From Blautia sp900556555 (lineage in GTDB: Bacteria; Bacillota; Clostridia; Lachnospirales; Lachnospiraceae), in NCBI GenBank assembly GCA_964250615.1, contig CAXUGM010000005.1: 64,000 nucleotides of DNA; one strand, written 5' to 3'. Below are positions 42,886 to 51,900 of this stretch, in pieces (the first letter of the stretch is position 1; each line of letters starts with the position of its first letter). A model generated the notes under the pieces. It saw only the letters and a program-made list of their open reading frames with translations. It made no database searches and was not told where the DNA came from. Both the position numbers and the translations under genes were made by a program.

Positions 42886-44139
42886 TTATCTTCCCTGTTT
42901 TTTAGTTTTTAAAACAAGATGTCTTGGCAGACCATTTACCATAATCGGCTGATAATCTCCCTGGATCAGAGGTTTGATATAATCAACAAAATCTTTTGTC
43001 ACATAATTTCCTTCTCGGTTCATCCAATCTCTTGGAACCAGTTTTTCTTCATTTGCAATTCTATGTACATCGTAGATACCAGTAGCACTCATGTATGGAT
43101 CATCTGATACACGGTCGATTACAACCATCTTTCCTGTATCGCCTTCATCTGCTGCTTTTACTGCTGCACCGCCTACCATAAATGCTTCATCAATATCCAC
43201 ACGGGATGCCATGTGAGATGCACTTCTCTGAAGTGTAGAAAGTTCCACAGCTCTTGTCTTGCAGTTGCACTCTGCTGCCAGGAAGTTTGCAAGATAGGTA
43301 GCTGTTCCCTGAAGCTGTTTGTGACCAAATGCATCCACATAATCGCCTACGCTGCCAAGCTCACATACATAACGGCCGTCTGCAAGTTTAATTCCTTCAG
43401 ATACAGCAATAACAATAGAAGATTTTTTCTTTAACAATTCTTTTACTTTTGTGAGAAATTTATCAATATCAAAAGCCACTTCCGGAAGGTAGATTAAATC
43501 AGGGCCATCACAGTCTTCTGTCTTAGCAAGGGCTGTTGCACCGGTAAGCCATCCTGCATTACGTCCCATGATCTCCATAACTGTAATCATGCTCTTCTTG
43601 TAGGTCAGTCCCTGTGCATCACGGATTACTTCTTTTGTAGAAGCACCGATGTATTTTGCTGCACTTCCGAATCCAGGTGTATGGTCTGTCAATGCCAGGT
43701 CATTATCAATTGTCTTCGGAACACCCAGGAATTTCTGGCTTTGTCCTGTGAGGATTGCATAATCAGAAAGTTTTTTGATAGTATCCATGGAATCATTTCC
43801 ACCGATATAGATAAATGCTTCAATATCCAGTTTATTTAAAATCTCAAAAATCTTTTCGTAAATGCTTCTGTCTTCATGAATCTCAGGCATTTTGAAACGG
43901 CAGGAGCCTAAAAATGCAGATGGTGTTCTTTTCAGCAGTTCAATATCCAGTTCAGAATGAATCTGGGTAGAAAGATCTACATACTGTTCATCTAATAACC
44001 CCTGCACACCATGTAACATACCATATACTTTATCAAATCCACGTTCAATTGCATTTTTATAAACACCGGCAAGACTGGAGTTAATAACTGCTGTTGGTCC
44101 TCCTGATTGTCCTACGATAATATTCCTTTTCTTTGCCAT
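42886..44139 (-). CDS. pfp: PPi-dependent 6-phosphofructokinase
   Basis: The 417-residue protein opens IIVGQSGGPTAVINSSLAGV. The donor-site motif is GGNDSMDTIKKL near residue 110, where Asp replaces the Gly of ATP-dependent enzymes, and the catalytic region reads VPKTIDNDLALTDHTPGFGSA near 140, with Lys at the position that selects PPi. MGRNAGWLTG and the substrate loops are intact. It phosphorylates fructose 6-phosphate with pyrophosphate, reversibly. It has its own promoter and terminator. The AGGAGG site lies before the ATG. A mixed donor preference cannot be excluded. Confidence 0.93.
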   Translation of the reverse strand: MAKKRNIIVGQSGGPTAVINSSLAGVYKNAIERGFDKVYGMLHGVQGLLDEQYVDLSTQIHSELDIELLKRTPSAFLGSCRFKMPEIHEDRSIYEKIFEILNKLDIEAFIYIGGNDSMDTIKKLSDYAILTGQSQKFLGVPKTIDNDLALTDHTPGFGSAAKYIGASTKEVIRDAQGLTYKKSMITVMEIMGRNAGWLTGATALAKTEDCDGPDLIYLPEVAFDIDKFLTKVKELLKKKSSIVIAVSEGIKLADGRYVCELGSVGDYVDAFGHKQLQGTATYLANFLAAECNCKTRAVELSTLQRSASHMASRVDIDEAFMVGGAAVKAADEGDTGKMVVIDRVSDDPYMSATGIYDVHRIANEEKLVPRDWMNREGNYVTKDFVDYIKPLIQGDYQPIMVNGLPRHLVLKTKKQGR

Positions 44140-44179
44140 TTTGACACATCCTCCTTATTTACAATTAAGTCTGATACTC

Positions 44180-44208
44180 ATTATAACAAAAAAAATCCAT
44201 ATCAGCAA
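44180..44208 (-). promoter_or_regulatory. pfp promoter embedded in upstream terminator
   Basis: TTGCTG (44203-44208) and a perfect TATAAT (44180-44185), 17 bases apart on the minus strand. The -35 hexamer and spacer are formed by the terminator hairpin of the capA pseudogene, so the two signals share DNA. Confidence 0.7.
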
Positions 44209-44226
44209 GTCTTGATATGGATTTTT
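44187..44226 (-). terminator. Terminator behind capA pseudogene
   Basis: AAAATCCATATCA-AGACTTGC-TGATATGGATTTTTTTT on the minus strand: a 13-pair stem with a long T run; the reverse strand also carries Ts. Confidence 0.88.
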
Positions 44227-44278
44227 GCATATTATTTTTGTATTTTTCTTGTACTATTTATATATTTTATACAATTCA

Positions 44279-45309
44279 TCAAATACCTTCGTCATTCCCT
44301 TTACTTTTTATCTCTTCAAAAAGTGTTTCATAATACTCTTTGGAGAATTTTCCCGGGTTGGCCTGATATACGGAATGTTTTTCAATGAGGTCATCCGGAT
44401 AATCTTCTAATTTGTAGATTGCCGCTGCCGGATTTTCCCGGTCATAGTACATCAGCAATGGAACAAACTCATGCTCTGGTATCTGGATTTCTCCTGTTTT
44501 CATATCTTTGCGGATGGTAATCTTTGCCATTGCTCCTAACAGGCTTGGAAGGTCGTTCTGGGTGGATGTAAAGTTTCCAAGGGAATAATACACCAGCATC
44601 TTATGCCCGTCTTCCCCTGTAAGGGTTTCCATGGTACGGACCACATGTGGATGAGAACCAATTACGATATCCACACCTTCTTCCAGGAAAATATCTACCC
44701 ACTGCTGTGTCTCTTCGTCTACATCCATGTCATATTCCACTCCCACATGCATCACTGCGATAACTACATCTGCAAGCTCTTTTGCCTTTTTAATATCTTC
44801 TCTTGCTTTGTCCTCATCAAATACATCCACAAGATATTGCTTATCAGATGGAAGTTCAATCCCATTTAAACCATAAGTATAATTCAGCATGGCAAGTTTT
44901 AATTTTTTGCACTTTATAACCGAAATTTTCTCTGCCGCTTCCTTGCTTTCGTGAATACCGAGAATCTCAGTCTCAGGATGATTGTTCTTCCACCAGTCCA
45001 TGGTATATTCTATTGATTTTGTACCCTTGTCCATAATATGGTTTGTCGCATGTGCCACAACATCAAACCCTGTATTTACCAGTGCATCTCCAAATTCGGG
45101 AGGTGTACCAAAACTTGGATATCCGGAAACCTGGTTTCTGTCCTCCACAAATACAGTCTCCTGAGTTACCAGTGCCAGGTCGGCTGCTTCTACATCCTCT
45201 TTCACATACTGATATACATGGTCATAATTCCATACGCCATCTTCCTGCATACCGGATTCCCGGATGGCCTGGTGGGTTTAGGAGTTCTTCTCTTTCGTCC
45301 ATGTTTCAT
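44279..45309 (-). pseudogene. CapA-family metallophosphatase-like gene with N-terminal deletion
   Basis: A 323-codon frame (from 45250) matches the CapA/PGA_cap domain: NYDHVYQYVKEDVEAADLALVTQET, VAHATNHIMDKG, VVIAVMHVGVEYD, VIGSHPHVVRTME and VYYSLGNFTS. The signal anchor and the first strand with the metal-binding GD are missing. Upstream, an ATG at 45309 with an AAGGGGAA ribosome site begins MKHGRKRRTPK, a typical cytoplasmic start of such proteins, but in another frame. In the CapA frame, THQAIRESGM is readable back to a TAA at about 45276. I infer an internal deletion that fused the first codons to codon ~70 out of frame. Confidence 0.7.
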
Positions 45310-45384
45310 TTCCCCTTCTTGTAATTCCTTCATATAGGTTTATTTTACCAGTCTTTTGTCGAATTTACAAGATTGGCCTGCATG

Positions 45385-45418
45385 AAAAAGGCCATTGCAT
45401 TCAAGCAACAGCCTTTTT
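45385..45418 (-). terminator. Terminator behind glyQS
   Basis: Minus strand AAAAAGGC-TGTTGC-TTGAA-TGCAATG-GCCTTTTT, a long stem with a T run about 15 bases past the glyQS stop. It is palindromic and could also act on the plus strand. Confidence 0.85.
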
Positions 45419-45431
45419 ATTGGTTTAGGTA

Positions 45432-46826
45432 TTAAAATGTGAACTTTTCTTCAAAGTATGCCTTCAAATCTTCGATTTTGATTCTTTCCTGTTCCATGGT
45501 ATCTCTGTCACGGACTGTCACTGCTCCATCTGTCTCAGAATCGAAATCATAGGTTACACAGAATGGTGTACCGATCTCATCCTGACGGCGGTAACGTTTT
45601 CCAATATTACCTCTGTCATCAAATTCGCAGTTGTATTTCTTGGAAAGCTCTGCAAATACTTTCAGTGCACCTTCATTTAATTTCTTAGAAAGCGGAAGCA
45701 CACCAATCTTTACAGGCGCCAGTGCAGGATGGAAGTGAAGTACAGTACGTACATCATTCTTTTCTGCATCCAGAACTTCTTCATCGTAAGCACTGCACAG
45801 GAATGCGAGCACCATACGGTCAGCTCCCAGAGACGGCTCAATAACATATGGAATATATTTCTGGTTTGTTTCATCATCAAAATAGGTCATATCCTGACCG
45901 GAAACATTCTGGTGCTGTGTCAGGTCATAATCTGTTCTGTCAGCGATTCCCCACAGCTCGCCCCATCCGAATGGGAACAGGAATTCTACGTCTGTAGTAG
46001 CCTTGCTGTAGAAGCAAAGTTCTTCTGGTGAATGGTCACGGTAACGGATTTCTTCTTCTTTTAATCCCAGGCTGTAGAGCCAGTCTAAACAGAACTTTTT
46101 CCAGTATGCAAACCACTCAAGGTCTGTGTCTGGTTTACAGAAGAATTCTAATTCCATCTGCTCAAACTCACGGGTACGGAATGTGAAGTTTCCAGGTGTA
46201 ATTTCGTTACGGAAAGATTTACCAATCTGGCCAATACCAAATGGAAGTTTCTTTCTGGAAGTTCTCTGCACATTCTTGAAGTTTACGAAAATACCCTGTG
46301 CTGTTTCTGGTCTCAGATAAACAGTGTTTCTGGCATCTTCTGTTACACCCTGGAAAGTTTTAAACATCAGGTTGAACTGACGGATATCGGTAAAGTTATG
46401 TTTTCCACAGGTAGGACATGGAATCTGATGTTCTTCAATAAAATCTTTCATCTGCTCCTGTGTCCATGCATCTACGCTGCCTTCCAGCTCAATATTGTTC
46501 TCTGCACAGTAATCTTCAATCATTTTATCTGCACGGAAACGCTCATGGCATTCCTTACAATCCATCAGAGGGTCTGAAAATCCGCCCAAATGACCGGAAG
46601 CAACCCATGTCTGAGGGTTCATCAGAATCGCACAGTCAACACCTACATTGTATGGGCTTTCCATAACAAACTTCTGCCACCATGCTTTTTTTACATTGTT
46701 CTTTAATTCCACACCCAGGTTACCATAATCCCATGTGTTTGCAAGACCGCCGTAGATTTCGGAACCAGGATATACAAAACCTCTTGATTTCGCAAGTGCT
46801 ACGATTTTTTCCATTGTCTTTTCCAT
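45432..46826 (-). CDS. glyQS: Glycyl-tRNA synthetase, single-chain type
   Basis: The 464-residue protein is a class II synthetase of the alpha2 GRS type: FVYPGSEIYGGLANTWDYGNLGVELKNNVKKAWW at the N terminus, motif 2 GIGQIGKSFRNEITPGNFTFRTREFEQMELEFF near 200, motif 3 PSLGADRMVLAFL near 335, and a C-terminal anticodon domain (VKIGVLPLSKK). Two CxxC pairs (CKECHERF and CPTCGKHN) may bind zinc. It charges tRNA-Gly in the cytoplasm. Its own promoter leaves a leader of only about 50 bases, so a T-box riboswitch is absent. The start has AGAGGAG. Confidence 0.97.
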   Translation of the reverse strand: MEKTMEKIVALAKSRGFVYPGSEIYGGLANTWDYGNLGVELKNNVKKAWWQKFVMESPYNVGVDCAILMNPQTWVASGHLGGFSDPLMDCKECHERFRADKMIEDYCAENNIELEGSVDAWTQEQMKDFIEEHQIPCPTCGKHNFTDIRQFNLMFKTFQGVTEDARNTVYLRPETAQGIFVNFKNVQRTSRKKLPFGIGQIGKSFRNEITPGNFTFRTREFEQMELEFFCKPDTDLEWFAYWKKFCLDWLYSLGLKEEEIRYRDHSPEELCFYSKATTDVEFLFPFGWGELWGIADRTDYDLTQHQNVSGQDMTYFDDETNQKYIPYVIEPSLGADRMVLAFLCSAYDEEVLDAEKNDVRTVLHFHPALAPVKIGVLPLSKKLNEGALKVFAELSKKYNCEFDDRGNIGKRYRRQDEIGTPFCVTYDFDSETDGAVTVRDRDTMEQERIKIEDLKAYFEEKFTF

Positions 46827-46880
46827 GTTTATAATCTCCTCTATGCTTTATCACTTTTGCTAAATTTACTGATAGCCACT

Positions 46881-46909
46881 ATTATACCTGTTCAGATACA
46901 TCTTTTCAA
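46881..46909 (-). promoter_or_regulatory. glyQS promoter
   Basis: TTGAAA (46904-46909) and TATAAT (46881-46886) are exactly 17 bases apart on the minus strand, placed just behind the end of the MATE relic. The short leader shows no T-box elements. Confidence 0.75.
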
Positions 46910-46942
46910 CCTTTAAACAGCAGAATTTAGTAAATTCTCTTG

Positions 46943-47199
46943 TCATCCATAATGATAAACCTTTTTTTGCCCTTTTAAATACCACGCTGAAATAAACAAA
47001 GTAATAAGTTCTGCCAAAGGCACAGCCAGCCACACACCTGTAATTCCCATGATCATAGGCAGAAGCACAATACTTGCTACAATAAAAACAAAGGTTCTGC
47101 AAAAAGAAATAATGGCAGAAATCTTCCCATTCGAGAGTGCAGTAAACAGTGCTGAAGCAAAAATATTAATTTCTGCAAACAGGTAATTGAATTTGTCAT
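46943..47199 (-). pseudogene. MATE efflux transporter relic with internal deletion
   Basis: A minus-strand frame gives the last ~80 residues of a MATE-type transporter: AEINIFASALFTALSNGKISAIISFCRTF, then two hydrophobic helices and SAWYLKGQKKVY. Just upstream, in a different frame, an ATG at 47199 with GAGGTGAAAA encodes MTNSITC, a typical MATE start. The two parts meet within about 20 bases, so nearly the whole middle (about 370 codons) is deleted and the frame is broken. The relic lies between recO and glyQS. Confidence 0.7.
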
Positions 47200-47225
47200 T
47201 TTTCACCTCGTTTTTTGTGTTTTCT

Positions 47226-47987
47226 CTATCCATCTGTATAAAGATTTCCCATAAGATGCAGGATATCCAGGCTTTTAAAGTTTTTGTCAATATAATGCCT
47301 GGTGTATGCCCGCATAACCCTTCCCAGTTCCTCCAGCACTTCTTTTGTCACCGTAAAGCTATATAGCCTCTCTAATTTGGCCGCAATAATAAACTGAAGG
47401 GTATAAAGAGCAGAAGGGCTGACATAAATAAGCCCATGCTCTGCTTCCCCACATTTCCGGCAATATACGCCTGCTTCTTCCGGGGAAAACCACTGGAGAT
47501 TTTCCGTGGTACCGCAGGTTCTGCAGGCAAACACAGCCGGGTATTCTCCGTTAATGGTCATGGCTTTTAATTCAAAAATATGCTGTATCAGACGGTTGTC
47601 CATTTTTTGTTTTATCAGTGCTTTCATGGTCACATATAAAAGGTTCAGCATCTGTTTTTCGTCTGTATTTTCACTGGCATAATACTCCGCCAGTTCCAGA
47701 AAATAAAAACCGTAATATACTCCGGGCTGGATTGCTGCCAGTTCTGAAAAATACTCCTTAACAGACGCCTGGCGGAGCTGATAGGAAGTTCTTCCTTCAT
47801 AAAGAAAAAAAGACCCAAACACAAAAGGATTGGCAACTGCCATCAGGGCACTGTTCTGCCGTCTTGCCCCTTTTGCAAAGGCTGTTATTTTCCCTCTTTC
47901 TTTTGTCAGTATGACAAGTCTCTTATCATAATCACCAACCGGCATGGCTGACAAGACCATGCCGGTAACTGTAATGGAATCACTCAT
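47226..47987 (-). CDS. recO: DNA repair protein RecO
   Basis: The 253-residue protein has the N-terminal OB fold (VTGMVLSAMPVGDYDKRLVILTKERGKITAFAKGARR) and the C-terminal helical part with the zinc motif CRTCGTTENLQWFSPEEAGVYCRKCG near 150-175. RecO loads RecA on SSB-coated single-stranded DNA with RecR in gap repair. It overlaps era by 4 bases, giving the common Firmicutes order era-recO-glyQS. Length is normal. Confidence 0.95.
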   Translation of the reverse strand: MSDSITVTGMVLSAMPVGDYDKRLVILTKERGKITAFAKGARRQNSALMAVANPFVFGSFFLYEGRTSYQLRQASVKEYFSELAAIQPGVYYGFYFLELAEYYASENTDEKQMLNLLYVTMKALIKQKMDNRLIQHIFELKAMTINGEYPAVFACRTCGTTENLQWFSPEEAGVYCRKCGEAEHGLIYVSPSALYTLQFIIAAKLERLYSFTVTKEVLEELGRVMRAYTRHYIDKNFKSLDILHLMGNLYTDG

Positions 47988-48892
47988 TCAATTTCCTTCT
48001 TATCGTATCCAAAGTTTTTGATGAGATAGTCGCTGTCTCTCCAGTCTTTCTTTACTTTTACCCAGACCTTCAGGTTCACTTTCTGTTCCAGCATATTTTC
48101 TATCTCATATCTGGCAGCACTGCCGATTTTCTTCAGCATTGCTCCCTGTTTTCCAATAATAATTCCCTTGTGACTGTCTCTCTCACAGATGATGGTGGCA
48201 TCAATATCCACGATTTTTCCGTCAGGACGTTCTTTCATCCTGTCAATGGTCACTGCAATACCGTGAGGAATCTCTTCATCCAGTGTACGCAGGGCTTTTT
48301 CACGGATCATTTCAGCCACAATCTGTCTCTGTGGCTGATCAGTCACGGTATCCTCATCATAGAACTGCGGACCGTAAGGCAGGTATTTGAAAATACATTC
48401 CAGAAGGGTATCCAGATTCTGGCTTCTCAGTGCAGACACCGGGACAATCTCTGCAAAATCATAAAGATTTCTGTACGCCTGGATAAATGACGGAACTTCT
48501 TCTTTTTTCACAGTATCTACTTTATTAATCACCAGAATCACCGGAAGCTTACATGTTTTTAGCTGCTCTGCAATATGCCGTTCACCTGCTCCCACATAGG
48601 TACTGGCCTCCACCAGCCACAGAACCACATCTGCATCCTTAAAGGTTCTCTGGGCAACATTGACCATATACTCTCCAAGTTTGTTTTTTGCCTTGTGAAT
48701 TCCCGGTGTATCCAGAAATACTATCTGCCCCTGTTCATCCGTATATACCGTCTGAATCCTGTTCCTGGTAGTCTGTGGTTTTCTGGATGTAATTGCAATC
48801 TTCTGTCCGATCAGATGATTCATCAATGTAGATTTCCCTACATTTGGTCTTCCGATAATGGCTGCAAAGCCTGATTTAAAATCTTCCCTCAT
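47984..48892 (-). CDS. era: GTPase Era
   Basis: The 302-residue protein has the GTPase motifs GRPNVGKSTLMNHLIG (G1, residue 14), FLDTPGIHKAKNKLG (G3) and VINKVD (G4), then a KH domain with GIIIGKQGAMLKKIGSAARYEIE near 240 and the Era-typical VKVKKDWRDSD end. It binds 16S rRNA near its 3' end and helps 30S assembly. The start has GAGGAGAG. It lies 12 bases behind the M16 peptidase gene and may be cotranscribed with it. Confidence 0.97.
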   Translation of the reverse strand: MREDFKSGFAAIIGRPNVGKSTLMNHLIGQKIAITSRKPQTTRNRIQTVYTDEQGQIVFLDTPGIHKAKNKLGEYMVNVAQRTFKDADVVLWLVEASTYVGAGERHIAEQLKTCKLPVILVINKVDTVKKEEVPSFIQAYRNLYDFAEIVPVSALRSQNLDTLLECIFKYLPYGPQFYDEDTVTDQPQRQIVAEMIREKALRTLDEEIPHGIAVTIDRMKERPDGKIVDIDATIICERDSHKGIIIGKQGAMLKKIGSAARYEIENMLEQKVNLKVWVKVKKDWRDSDYLIKNFGYDKKEIE

Positions 48893-48904
48893 ATACTCTC
48901 CTCT

Positions 48905-51823
48905 TTACAGTAAATTTGTCAGTGTACCAAATACTGCTTTCTCCTGTTCCAGTTTCTCTTCGCTTCCTACAACACAGATACGGCTCTGTTCCATGACCGC
49001 ATCTACAATTCCGGCAAGTTTTCTGATGTCCTCCGGCTGTGCCTTTAAAATCTCCATTCTCTCCTGTTTCAGATCTTCTTCTGTCACCTTGGAGAACCAG
49101 GCATTTAAGGACATACTTCCCTTTCCAGAAGGTGTCATAGGAGTATCCAGTTCACTGATGGTTCCGATGATATATTTTGTCATTTCTCTTTCATCCGCAT
49201 CAAAGGAACGGATAAATTCTCCTGTTTTCCTGAATACCTCCAGGGTCTTCCCAAGATTTGGGTCTCTGTAAGAAACCAGGTATCCGTCTCCGTTTCTTCT
49301 GAAAGCACTCATACAGCCATAAGCCCCGCCTTTTACACGAATATTGGTCCATAAATACTCATAGCTTAACATCACCTTCAGAATCCTCAGTGCACCTGTA
49401 TATTCATAACCGGCTTCACGGAAATTGCCTGCTGCTGCCACATACTGCACCTGTCCGGAGGTCTTAAATCCTTCGTTTTTCACTTTTAATTCCGGCTCAA
49501 ACTGTCCAGGCTTGATTTCCTGTGTATAAAGCACTTGTTCCAATCCTTCTACTTCTTTTTCCAGATACTGATATCCTTCGCTGTCTGCTGTGTAGCTCAC
49601 CGTAAGATTTTCCGGCCGGAACACATATCCCATTAACACATTCAGATTTGCTTTTAATTCTTCTTTCTTTTCCTGGAAATTGGTTTCTATATCATCCAGG
49701 AATTTATAGAAATCAATACCTGTTGTCTTTTCCTGAAAATAAGCATTTTCAGAAAAGTAAGACAGCGCTCTGGCAACGGCTGTGCTGTGTCCTGCGGAAG
49801 CCATGCTCATCTGCATTCTTGATTTCATATTTGCGATAATTTCATAGAGGCGTTTATCATCCTCAAATTTGGAAGTGCTGATGATTTCTTTTATCATCTC
49901 AAGGACAAATCCCAAATCTTTATATAAGGTTTTTGCTTTGATTCCAACCATATGCATGGTGTCCTGATGATCCTTTGCGTTTCCAAAGACCTGAAGCCCG
50001 AACAAAATACCACCGCTTCTGGCATTGATTTCATTGAACAGTTCTCCATAGGTATAATGCTCTGTATCCACATATCCCAGAACAGATTTTAAAATCCCAA
50101 GGTATGGAACCAGCGTCTCTGGAACCTCCTTCACATCAAACAGCAAATCCAGATATCCTATGCCGTTTGTGTAAAGATCATGGTGGAGCACCAGGGTATC
50201 TCCCACCTTTTTCGGTGTATTGTAGATTTTGGCTGTTTCTGTACTGATATCACTTCTGTTCAAAAGAGGAATCGTACGCAAAGCCTCTTCTGTCTCCGGT
50301 GCATCCTGATAAGCTTTCAAATGTTTCGTCTTTGCAACCAGATTTTCTTTTTCTTCCTGGGTTAATGACGCCTTATATGCAGCCAGTTTTTCTTCTAATT
50401 CTTTCTCCCGCTTAGCCGCAAGTCCACGTTTCGGATTGACCACCACAATGGATGCGTGGGTATTGTTCAAGAGGTATTTGTCTATCAGTTCCTCGAAATA
50501 TCCTGTTTTTGCTTTTTCTTTTAATGCTGCAAAAATATCCAGGCGTTTCAGATGGTCAAAAGGTTTGCTGTCATCATATAACCAGCTGTCAAATACATCG
50601 ATTCCATACATAAGCCCTTTCGGGAAAGAAGAAAAATCAGCTTCCCGGAACCGGAATTCCATATAGTTGATTCCTGCTGCAATGGCTTTTTTATCCATTC
50701 CTTTTTCTGCTATGTCTTTCAAAGTATCCTGAATCAGCTGCACAAAACGCTCTTTGTTCTGTGGGTCTGCATTTTTTGCTACAATTGAGAAAAATGGCTG
50801 GTAAATTCCGTCTTCATAGGAACCCATAATATCTTTTCCCATATCTGCATCCAGAAGTGCCTGCTTCACAGGTGCCCCCGGTGCACTTAACAGGGTGTAA
50901 TCCAGCACTTCAAAAGCAGTGCAGAGTTCCACATCCAGACTGTCTCCCACTACTACATTATAAGCCAGATAGCTGTTCTTCTCTTCCGGCTCATTTTCGG
51001 TAACCGGGTATTCCATCACCAGTTCTTTCATTTCCTGAAAAGGCTCCTGGCGGGCAATAGCAGAATCTACAGGAATGGCATCGTATTTTGATAAATATTC
51101 CTGATCCATCCAGTTAAGGAGTTCTTCCACATCCATGTTTCCATACAGATAAATATAGCTGTTTGACGGATGATAATAACGGCTGTGGAAGGAAAGGAAT
51201 TCTGAGTATTTCAAGTCAGGGATACACTTTGGGTCTCCGCCGGATTCCACACCGTATGGGGTATCCGGAAACAGAGAATTAAACACTTCCCGGTCCAGCA
51301 CATCCTCCGGGGAAGAAAATGCACCTTTCATTTCATTATAAACGACACCATTCAAAGTAAGAGGGCTGTCCACCTCTTCTAATTCATAGTGCCATCCCTC
51401 CTGACGGAAAATCTCTTCCTTCTCGTAAATATCCGGGAAGAAAACAGCATCCAGATAGACATGCATCAGATTCTTAAAGTCCTGGTCATTGCAGCTTGCC
51501 ACAGGATACATGGTCTTGTCCGGATAAGTCATTGCATTTAAAAAGGTATTCAATGAGCCTTTCACCAGTTCTACAAAAGGATCCTTCAGCGGAAACTTTT
51601 TAGAACCACACAATACACTGTGTTCCAGAATATGTGCCACCCCTGTGCTGTCTGCTGGCGGGGTGCGGAAGGCAATATTGAAGACCTTGTTTTCATCATC
51701 ATTTTTCAGTACCATCACTCTGGCACCGCTTTTTTTATGTTTCAGGAGATAACCCATGGAATGTATGTCGGGTATTTCCTGTTCTGTAACTAATTCGTAA
51801 GCTGGTATCTGCTCCATTTTCAT
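48905..51823 (-). CDS. M16C insulinase-family metallopeptidase (presequence protease-like)
   Basis: The 972-residue protein carries the inverted zinc motif HILEHSVLCGS near residue 75 (HxxEH) with the downstream Glu in ELVKGSLNTFLNAMTYPDKTMYP, and four M16 domains with a helical hinge near 470-520. This subgroup (PreP/CymI-like) degrades peptides in an enclosed chamber. No signal peptide, so cytoplasmic. The ATG at 51823 is chosen because GGAGG lies seven bases upstream; a nine-codon extension is rejected. An extended -10 promoter precedes it. Confidence 0.93.
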   Translation of the reverse strand: MKMEQIPAYELVTEQEIPDIHSMGYLLKHKKSGARVMVLKNDDENKVFNIAFRTPPADSTGVAHILEHSVLCGSKKFPLKDPFVELVKGSLNTFLNAMTYPDKTMYPVASCNDQDFKNLMHVYLDAVFFPDIYEKEEIFRQEGWHYELEEVDSPLTLNGVVYNEMKGAFSSPEDVLDREVFNSLFPDTPYGVESGGDPKCIPDLKYSEFLSFHSRYYHPSNSYIYLYGNMDVEELLNWMDQEYLSKYDAIPVDSAIARQEPFQEMKELVMEYPVTENEPEEKNSYLAYNVVVGDSLDVELCTAFEVLDYTLLSAPGAPVKQALLDADMGKDIMGSYEDGIYQPFFSIVAKNADPQNKERFVQLIQDTLKDIAEKGMDKKAIAAGINYMEFRFREADFSSFPKGLMYGIDVFDSWLYDDSKPFDHLKRLDIFAALKEKAKTGYFEELIDKYLLNNTHASIVVVNPKRGLAAKREKELEEKLAAYKASLTQEEKENLVAKTKHLKAYQDAPETEEALRTIPLLNRSDISTETAKIYNTPKKVGDTLVLHHDLYTNGIGYLDLLFDVKEVPETLVPYLGILKSVLGYVDTEHYTYGELFNEINARSGGILFGLQVFGNAKDHQDTMHMVGIKAKTLYKDLGFVLEMIKEIISTSKFEDDKRLYEIIANMKSRMQMSMASAGHSTAVARALSYFSENAYFQEKTTGIDFYKFLDDIETNFQEKKEELKANLNVLMGYVFRPENLTVSYTADSEGYQYLEKEVEGLEQVLYTQEIKPGQFEPELKVKNEGFKTSGQVQYVAAAGNFREAGYEYTGALRILKVMLSYEYLWTNIRVKGGAYGCMSAFRRNGDGYLVSYRDPNLGKTLEVFRKTGEFIRSFDADEREMTKYIIGTISELDTPMTPSGKGSMSLNAWFSKVTEEDLKQERMEILKAQPEDIRKLAGIVDAVMEQSRICVVGSEEKLEQEKAVFGTLTNLL

Positions 51824-51858
51824 GGTAATTCCTCCAAATTTATACATAATGTTTTATT

Positions 51859-51867
51859 ATTATACCA
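51859..51867 (-). promoter_or_regulatory. Extended -10 promoter of M16 peptidase gene
   Basis: TGGTATAAT on the minus strand (an extended TG plus a perfect TATAAT), 36 bases before the start; -35 is poor. Probably drives M16-era-recO. Confidence 0.6.
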
Positions 51868-51900
51868 CAAAAAAGGAGCAGATAATAGGGGATTTTTCCT

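Noticed and set aside
46827..46942. T-box riboswitch ahead of glyQS
   Set aside because: A strong promoter at 46881-46909 leaves a leader of about 50 bases, too short, and no T-box core or specifier stem is seen.
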